From positions 308,614 to 372,613 of the forward strand of contig ML991793.1 of assembly GCA_010094025.1 (NCBI GenBank): DNA of 64,000 nucleotides, read 5' to 3'. Shown here piece by piece: positions 57,157 through 64,000 of this stretch (the first letter of the stretch is position 1; each line of letters opens with the position of its first letter). This DNA comes from Viridothelium virens. Lineage: Eukaryota; Ascomycota; Dothideomycetes; Trypetheliales; Trypetheliaceae. The translations under genes were made by a program, and so were the position numbers. Under the pieces are notes generated by a model, which did not search any database, was not told the origin of the DNA, and saw nothing but the letters and a program-made list of their open reading frames with translations.

Positions 57157-58774
57157 AAAGGCTTCAAGGGACTTGGTAGTTGCTGGGGAGGACCGATTGG
57201 TGGGATCGCCTGAGTCGTTGGACGTAGACAGCAACTTCGCTATCATGGTGGAAATGTGATGTTGTTAACAATGCTTTAATCTGTCAATAGGCTAGGTACA
57301 TACATGATAGATTGCAATCTATCAAATAGACCGCGCAAGAGACCTTACTCAAACGCATTCACCTATTACAAGAAGCCATTCACAAGAAGCGTCTCCAAGC
57401 TCTCCCCACCCACTCTCATCCCATCTCGACCCAGTCTCATGATCGTATGCCCGCTGACCATATCCTTCCTCCCACTCACCCATCAACTCCGCATTCTCCC
57501 TTCGCCTATACCTTCACCCTCCCTCTCTTCGACTCACATGAGCAGCTATCCAGACACTCAACCATTCCCTCGACGGTTCCATCCCTCCGCACGGTGAGCT
57601 CCCAGTCTTATCGAATCTCGTTGCCTGGAACCAAGTAAAAGAAAGGATGACACAGATCTCTACCTAACAATGATCTTCCAAATACTATGCCCTGCATCTC
57701 ACATGAGGGGGCTCCTACATATAATGAGAAAAATGACGGCGAATGTAGGCTGTGAATGTAGAACGATCATGGTGTCTTGGCTCTCTTAAGACTGAGAGAA
57801 GACTCGCAAGACAGGGACACGTGATTGTGGACAGCTTACCTTACGGCGTCTGGGGGGTTCCTCAATAGGTAATTAATACAATGTTATTTTGACTTTGCTG
57901 TCATGACCATGTTGGCCCATGTTGGCCCATGTTAAGGCGGCGTTAACATGGGCCAACATGGGCCAACATGGTCATAACAGTTAAACTGAGGTAACATTGT
58001 ATTAATTACCAGTTGAGGAGCCCCCCAGCCACGGTAAGGTAAGTAAATCGAGCATGGAACTCTATAGAGCCGTGAGCGAGCGAATACAAGACAGGCGAGG
58101 AAAGTGCTTTGAGAGTCAGGGAGACTTTTCGTATCCATTGCCTGTGAGTCGGACTTGATAATGGACGAGATTCCGCTGCTGTAGTATTTACTGACGTGTA
58201 TTTACCCTCCAGTGGGTTTGCTCGTAATATTTGCACGACTTCCGGTTCCTACCTCTAGTAACTGAAAAGCTAGTTTCGAATCGTAGAGGATAGGAGAGAC
58301 TGCTACATCTGCCGTTTTTCGACTACAGTTGATATCTAGCTTTCGTACGACTGCAGATAGAGTGAGCCTTTCTAGAGGGAATAAAATGGCCATACACTGA
58401 ATGGTTTAACCCTGTTGCCGCTCCCATCTCACACACCCACTATTGTCCTCCCTGCAATTTCTTCTTCGAATCAAAGTGCCTTGCCGAACATAGATGAAGT
58501 CTTTCGCGTACAGACAGGTCTATACAAATCATTCTTGTCTGCAAAGTTCTAAGCATAAGTTCTTTTTCAAACGTTAATCTCTGATATCATAACACTTTTG
58601 ATAAGGGGAAGTTGAGCTCATATGAGCCGATTTCGTGTGGATGAAGAAACCGAATCTTCGCTTTATTTCCTTGACTGGATTAGAAAAAAAGATGTGATTG
58701 GGAAAGTCTATCTACAAGAATCGAAGGGTTGGCAATATATACAAATAAGCCACCGCTACCTCAAGTATTACTTT
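57157..58774. other. Intergenic with a foldback element
   Basis: About 1.6 kb. It contains the foldback element at 57835-58043 and a pyrimidine-rich stretch at about 57380-57600. No gene recognised. Confidence 0.55.
57835..58043. mobile_element. MITE-like foldback element, copy 2
   Basis: A 209-bp inverted repeat. The left arm starts CTTACCTTACGGCGTCTGGGGGG; the right arm in reverse complement starts CTTACCTTACCGTGGCTGGGGGG. Both continue into TCCTCAA and TAATTAATACAATG. The centre has two direct copies of TTGGCCCATG facing two copies of the complement around GGCGGC, whereas copy 1 has only one on each side. A hairpin this perfect would fold strongly in RNA or single-stranded DNA. No transposase is encoded. 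Confidence 0.82.
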
Positions 58775-60224
58775 TCAGTAGCACTGCGAGTAATATGAAT
58801 TCGTAGAATGGCAACTGTATGGGCTCTCGCACACGGTCGGGCCCGTATACCCAATACCACCGCACTGTCCATACTCTGCCACCGTTCCCGAAGCAGGAGC
58901 AGAGCTAGGCGAGGACGTCGGAGAAGCAGAGACAGTGCTGAGTGTGGTGGGAGCAGAAGAGCTAGATCCAGAGCCAGCCGTAGCTGCAGCATTGAGGGCA
59001 CTGAGCACGCTCGTATAAGCAGGCTTCGGCTGAACAGCGCTGTTGTAGAGGTCCGCAGCTCCTTGACCACTGAAGGTGCTTGGCACCCAAGAGTATTTGT
59101 CGTCGAAGTCCCATACCTGAGAGACTGTCAGTGTTTTACACCCCGCAAGTACAGGTAGGAGGACTTACTGTAACACCAACACAGTTCTTGGTCTGGAGGC
59201 ACGCCTGAACGGTGCTGACATAGTCCTTAGCTTGTTGTTGATCTTGGGCACTGGTCTCGGGCAAGGTCTGGCGGACATCTAGCTCTGTCACCGCTACCTC
59301 GACACCAAGGGCGGTGAATGAAGCCATGTTGGAAGCCTGCGAAGATGCGGAAGGAGTTTCCCCAACAATAAAGTGAGACTCTAGGCCAATACCGTCGATC
59401 TTTGCGCCGTAAGCCTTGATCGTCTTGACTAGGTTCTGGGCTGCAGTCGCCTTGGCGCCCGCGGTTTCGATGTTGTAGTCATTGTAGTAAAGTTTTACAT
59501 CTGGATCGGCAGCAGCGGCGGCCTCGAAAGCAAGTGGAATGTAAGCAGGCCCAATGACATTGTAGAGTTCCCACTGACGGTATGTGCCGTCGTCGTTCAA
59601 AGCCTCGTTAACGACGTCCCAAGCATAACATTGGCCCTTGTAATGAGTAACTTCGTTGGTAATGTGGGCTTGCATAGCCGCAATTAGTGACGCGTTGGTC
59701 CAGGAACCAGAGGTTACTGCCCATTGTCAGCTGCAGAGCTTGGAGAAAATTTATTGTAGTATAGGTGCATACCCCATGACGGTGCTTCTTGGTACCAGAC
59801 GAGGTTGTGGCATCGAAGAAGTTGCCCATTAGTCTTGGCAAAATTCGCAATCTGATCGCCTTGCGTATAGCTAAAGGAATTTTGAGACGGCTCAGTGTAG
59901 ACCCACTGTTCCTTGTAAGAGCTGACACTTGATGCGAATGCAAACAGTATCTTACTTTCATTGTATTCCCTGGTGTAATCTGCCCGAACTGATTGGTATC
60001 GTCAAGCACGGCCGTGTACGCCGAATCAGTTAATTCCGAGTTGTCCGTTGCCGAGCCAAAATACTTTAGTCCGGCTGCTTTTGCTGCAGAGTTTAACCCG
60101 GTTGCAGCGGCATTGGATCTTTTCTATGATGAGTTGTTGTCTGATGGCTCTCGAAGGGAGTAACGTACAACGTGGAGAGGGCGAATACGCCCGTCAGGGC
60201 CATGACCATTCTCGATTGACTCAT
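58775..60224 (-). CDS. GH10 endo-beta-1,4-xylanase with C-terminal CBM1, 413 aa
   Basis: Secreted enzyme that cuts the xylan backbone of plant cell walls. Exons 60224-60169, 60118-59956, 59905-59773, 59716-59169 and 59116-58775 join in frame. Signal peptide [20 protein letters not shown]10 landmarks: [35 protein letters not shown], the acid/base Glu in [12 protein letters not shown] near residue 151, and the nucleophile Glu in VTELDVR near 259. The barrel ends with [16 protein letters not shown] Ser/Thr/Pro linker (about 340-378) leads to a fungal cellulose-binding domain with [20 protein letters not shown] and the final YYSQCY, carrying the four-cysteine, aromatic pattern of CBM1. Exon 3 start at the second AG (TGG) was preferred because it gives MKW. 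Confidence 0.95.
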
Positions 60225-61669
60225 TGTTGCTGTATTTCTTTCCTGGGTGAAAATTTCACGATTGCCAGGGTTTCCGTCTTCGAAATGGAGGAATTGAGGA
60301 AGAGATAGGATTAGGCTGACTTTATATTCTTTCTGCGGAAGGACTTGTCATACTTCTTTATCCGTCGAGATCTACTGTAGCCGACTATTACTACAGAAAA
60401 TTTTGTAGTCACCTACTCTCATTCATCCGGGCCAAATGCTCAAGAAATATTCTGCTGCATTGCATAAGACGTGCCGGTCCCTTCGACTAAGAACGAACAG
60501 AACCCGGATATTCAGACAGTCCGGTCCAGCGGAATGCTTGTTCCAATGAGTCCATCGGTGCCTAGAAGGAGATTACTATTGAACTGTCCATCAATGCAGG
60601 TCAAGTGTCAGTCACAAGACGTCTAGTTCGCTCCCCAAACGCGCAACAATCTTCGGCCCGCAAATTAAGGGTTAGGAGTAAGCTCCGAAGAGGGTAATGA
60701 TTCGAGGACTTTAGATGAATTGATTATGGACCCTGCATCACACCCCTGACTCCGAAAGCTTGTCAGAAGGCTTGTCAGAAGGCTTGTCAGAAAGCTTGTC
60801 AGAAAGCTTGTCCATAGGAAATGTGCTTTTGCATGGAGACCTGAAACTTTCCTCGTTAGGTACTCTAGTCGATTCCAATAGCGCTTGAGCGTGCAACAGC
60901 ATGAGCCCACATGCGTAGAGGCTGATTTTCTTTTGAAAGAAGGCCCGTAGAAAGTTCATTGAGGCTACAAGTCAAGGCTGCCTGACCATCGAACTCAGAC
61001 TCGCTCCATAGCCATCGGGTAGGCCAGCATTTATCCAAATTGAAGCGTTGTTCACCGAAGTTCCTTGCGGAAACGGGGACGGCTTTCGAGCTCCGACTGC
61101 CCACGTGTGCCATCCTGCCCCACCAGATATTTAGCCGCGAAAACACCACGACTCATTGGTTGTACGCGTATGTGAGAAAGCGATGTGCCGAAGGCTGCTT
61201 CACTTCAGAATCTGTTTCCACTGCACTTTGAGAGTCGTAGATTTCCATCGGTGGATGCGGAACTATCTGAAGAGGTACAGTATGTACTATTCCTCCTTCG
61301 GAGGGTACGATATTACCAGTAAGACAGGGGCTCTCCGTCACGTGAATTTCTCCTGCCCAAAACTGGACTCTACGCAGCGGATCAAATCAACTTAAAGGGA
61401 GACAATGAGGGCCTAGAACTTTCAGGCTTAAGATTTTTAATTCTTCAAGGTTCCAGCGATTGCAATAATGTTGGGTTGCGAGTAGCAAAACAATCTCCTT
61501 CAACTGCAATCCCTAGGCCATGAACTCACCACGCGAGCCCAGAAGGCGACCTTCAGTGCTCAAGTCCTCTACCTATTCTCAGAGAGAGAAAATGAAGGAG
61601 AGATATTCTCAATTAGGACCGGTGGCTTTCCGAAGGTGTGGCTTTAACTCAAATTGCTCAAGTGGGATC
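60225..61669. other. Intergenic with a 12-bp tandem repeat
   Basis: About 1.4 kb. The left part is the xylanase promoter. A five-unit repeat lies at 60754-60813. No gene recognised. Confidence 0.5.
60754..60813. repeat. Five tandem 12-bp repeats
   Basis: The unit GAARGCTTGTCA is repeated five times (starts 60754, 60766, 60778, 60790, 60802), with only an A/G change and a last-base change. On the minus strand the unit reads as a repeated DK-L/P-S tetrapeptide, but that frame has no gene-like support. Confidence 0.85.
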
Positions 61670-62958
61670 CTAGGCCTCTACAACTTTGCCGAACCGATAC
61701 TGTGCCCAGCTTAAACTTCCTTCGGGAAGAGTCCACAACTGCTCGCCAAGATCCGAGCCTGCAGCTCCCGTACTGACATGAATCGGAAGAAGATGCTCCA
61801 CACTCGGATGTGCCTCTCTAGCGTCACTGCGCTGCATCAAGGCCGACATCTTTGCCTGGCGTTCCTCTGGCTTCGCTGTGGCAGCCTCTCTCAGTGCTTC
61901 GTCAAAGCTAAAGGCATAACTGAACAGCATTAGTAAGAACACGATTGACCTGATAATGCTCGGCGCGCTTGCTTACGGCATGGTCTCCCCGGTTGACAAG
62001 GTCATCCGAAAATCCCGAGTATTGTGAACAGCCATTCCCGCGCCGACAATTAGAATGCCTTCGTCCCGCAGACCTTCCAGTGCCTCTCCGACGCAGTAGT
62101 GTCGGTCCGGATCTTCATTATCGTACAGCGAAACTTGTACGATTGGCACATCCAATGGGTTCTTATTCGGATCAAAAGCTATTCGGACGGTGCGTCAGCA
62201 ATGAGATGTCGACAAAAATTCTCCATAATCACGACCTACCAACGATAAATCCTGCCCAGACGCCGTGGTCAAGGCCTCATTTTAACTCTCTCCACCTCAA
62301 TACCGACATTTGCTAGCTTCTCAATGACCTTTTCAGCAACCTCGCTACTCCCTTTGTTTGGAAATTCTTTCAGGTAATAGTGCGGCGGAAAGCCGTAGAA
62401 GTCATATATTATATCCGTCTGCTCCGCGACATTAATCTTGATCACCTTCGGGCCTCCTTGCCAATGAGCAGAAAAGACGACTACCGCCTTGGGTTTGACT
62501 TTTGTGGTAATCTCCCTCCCAACTGCAGTCAGTTGGGCATAGGCAGGATGGCCCGTATTTTCCATGGAGTTGGGCCCCCCGATGCCCAGGAAGTAGACGG
62601 GTGTCCGTCCAGAAAGGTTATCGTTGGTCGCCGAAGTCGGCATGGTTCGTGTCGAGCTATCCAGGTATGGGGGACCACAGAGGATACTTGGAGCGTGCTG
62701 GATTGATTGTGTGGTGGCAGCTTTCCAAGTGCTGCTCATGTACGACTGAACAGTGCGGTAGACGAGCGGGATGCACAAGCTCACAAGGAGAGCAGCAAAG
62801 TACTTCGAGCGGCCAACTGAACAAAGTGACGACAACACCGAGGACATAAAACACTTTTCCCAAAGTTTCCTTGACATGAAAGAAAAGAGGCACCACTCTT
62901 TGTCCTGGGCTATGTTATCATTAATTTCAACATTTCGGCAGCGGGCTGACAACTTCAT
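61670..62958 (-). pseudogene. LigB-type extradiol ring-cleavage dioxygenase (4,5-DOPA-dioxygenase-like), frameshifted
   Basis: The family opens catechol-type rings with molecular oxygen using a non-haem metal. Exons 62958-62269 region, 62178-61977 and 61919-61670 carry the class-III fold: FLGIGGPNSMENTGHPAY, VVVFSAHWQGG, DFYGFPPHYY, LDHGVWAGFIV, VPIVQVSLYDN, GILIVGAGMAVHN and the C-terminal HPSVEHLLPIHVSTGAAG. The frame breaks at about 62279: the reading frame up to VERVK is followed by one extra base, so the direct frame stops at 62269 while the LDHGVW motif lies in the next frame. Both later introns have proper GT..AG ends and phase. The long N-terminal extension (about 105 residues, with a hydrophobic segment SKYFAALLVSLCIPLVY) is unusual. 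Either a recent pseudogene or an assembly error. Confidence 0.75.
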
Positions 62959-63217
62959 TGTCAGATTGTCCAAAGGATGAGACCTTAAAAAGTTGTCGGA
63001 CTAGGTATCGATACGATCTCTTTGTCGCGCGAGTTCTAAATTGGAGAGGCTACGGAACCGTTGAGTTGTAACTTGCAACGTCCTGCCGCGCCGGCTTTCC
63101 CGCGCGCGATAGAGCATCGCATTGTATCCGTCTGCCCCACCACCTGCAGCCCACCATCTCCTGCAGGCAATTTTGACGTCCACCTCCACCACTTCAACAA
63201 CCAACAACTCCACTAAT
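62959..63217. other. Spacer between the dioxygenase and the transposon
   Basis: Promoter side of the dioxygenase and left flank or terminal region of the transposon. The transposon's terminal inverted repeat cannot be verified because the right end is outside the window. Confidence 0.4.
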
Positions 63218-64000
63218 ATGGCTCCGATTGACGAGGCGCTTGCAGATTTAGAATTGCGAGGCGTGAAAGATTACGCTGCTACAGCTAGAAAGTTTGGAAT
63301 ATGTGATTTGATGTTGTTGCGCTGTTATAAAGGGTTGACTTGCGACCGGGCTGTTGCTTAAGCAGATTCAAACGCCAACCTTATTACGCAGGAGTAATAT
63401 GTTTTAATTAATTATATTAACAAGCTTATGTATTAAGGAATCCCTCTTACGCTAGGAATGGTATAAGTATTCTGTAAAAATATTACTGGAATCTACCTAA
63501 GAAAGAACTGGGTTTTTTACTTTGTATTTCTACATTCTCTTAAGCTATTTAGCAACTTTATAAGCGCAATTAATCTTAAGCAAATTTGGGCGGAGAATTT
63601 TACATAAATACAGCTTTATTTTAACCTAATAAGTATCTTATAAAGTAGTGGTTAATATACTAATTTTTAAGCAGATTTACTTAAAAATTAAGCAATATAA
63701 AATCCTCCCTTAAAATACATATAATATGGATAAAAAGGGCTTTCTTATTAATTATATATAGAAATAATATTGTATATTTAATAAAGAAGCTTTTAAAAAT
63801 AGTAAATTATTTAGTACTGCATAAAACAGCTTTAAAGATTGGATTACAGTCCTTGCTGCTATTTATATAAATAGGATTAAATTACTTCCTGCTTTAATTT
63901 ATTTAGCCAAAATACATAACCTCTAGGACTTATGGATTAAAGTTTTTAACCTAAAGGAGGATTTAATATTCTTTATAAGCTTATTAAGCAGTTAAATAAA
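63218..64000 (+). mobile_element. Degraded Fot1/pogo-type (Tc1-mariner) transposon, 5' part, RIP-like
   Basis: The frame starts MAPIDEALADLELRG, the typical beginning of Fot1/pogo transposases with an N-terminal helix-turn-helix, and stops at 63361. Beyond it, fragments in shifting frames show the family order: LRKNWV near 63507, YNMDKKGFLI near 63725, DWITVLAAI near 63840 and LPALIYL near 63893, broken by TAA and TAG codons. The first 150 bases have ordinary base composition; from about 63370 the DNA is strongly AT-rich, with C-to-T and G-to-A type loss as expected from repeat-induced point mutation. The element runs past the window end. It is certainly not functional. Confidence 0.85.

Noticed and set aside
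1-64000. tRNA, rRNA genes and CRISPR arrays
   Set aside because: Scanning for B-box-like GTTCGA sequence with a matching cloverleaf, and for regularly spaced repeats, gave nothing convincing; CRISPR is not expected in a fungal nuclear genome.

Overview
This 64 kb window is nuclear DNA of a filamentous ascomycete (Pezizomycotina). Genes carry short introns of roughly 45-75 nt with GT..AG ends. The families present are typical of moulds: a PTH11-like receptor, a cAMP-receptor-like GPCR, a GH10 xylanase with CBM1, an AzgA purine permease and a nucleus-encoded ATP synthase subunit 9. At the right edge lies an AT-rich transposase relic full of stops that looks RIP-mutated. The gene mix suggests a plant-associated or saprotrophic mould. 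Class cannot be fixed from the sequence alone. Spliced models below were built by hand, and each was checked for frame continuity across its junctions.

Layout. 1.2-3.5 kb: intracellular tyrosinase. 3.5-7.8 kb: gene-poor, with repeat remnants and a foldback element. 7.8-8.5 kb: atp9 (minus). 10.4-13.8 kb: large SF1 helicase-like ATPase (minus). 15.2-17.0 kb: MFS transporter (minus), divergent from slx9 (17.4-18.0 kb). 19.0-22.2 kb: a 1065-residue fusion of amidohydrolase, fumarylacetoacetate-hydrolase and alpha/beta-hydrolase domains. 22.2-26.5 kb: fmt1 (minus) and ccz1 (plus), sharing a 158-bp promoter with a tandem repeat. 26.6-27.8 kb: GNAT acetyltransferase. 30.4-31.8 kb: GPCR. 32.1-41.0 kb: five adjacent oxidative or catabolic genes (SDR, EthD protein, aldehyde dehydrogenase, SDR, flavin monooxygenase). 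42.9-44.6 kb: PTH11-like receptor. 46.3-47.8 kb: GPI-anchored secreted protein. 49.1-51.4 kb: methyltransferase-like protein. 52.9-55.1 kb: purine permease. 55.9-57.2 kb: secreted GDSL esterase. 57.8-58.0 kb: second foldback element. 58.8-60.2 kb: GH10-CBM1 xylanase. 61.7-63.0 kb: LigB-type extradiol dioxygenase broken by one frameshift. 63.2-64.0 kb: 5' part of a degraded Fot1/pogo transposon, cut by the window end.

How they fit together. Housekeeping genes (atp9, slx9, fmt1, ccz1) alternate with accessory genes for extracellular plant-polymer breakdown (xylanase, GDSL esterase), environmental sensing (two 7-TM receptors), uptake (MFS, AzgA) and breakdown of small, often cyclic or aromatic, molecules. 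The two most interesting points are the three-hydrolase fusion, which would put three successive hydrolytic activities on one chain, and the uninterrupted SDR/EthD/ALDH/SDR/FMO block. The pairing of a degraded transposon with a frameshifted dioxygenase at the right end suggests a decaying edge of the locus.
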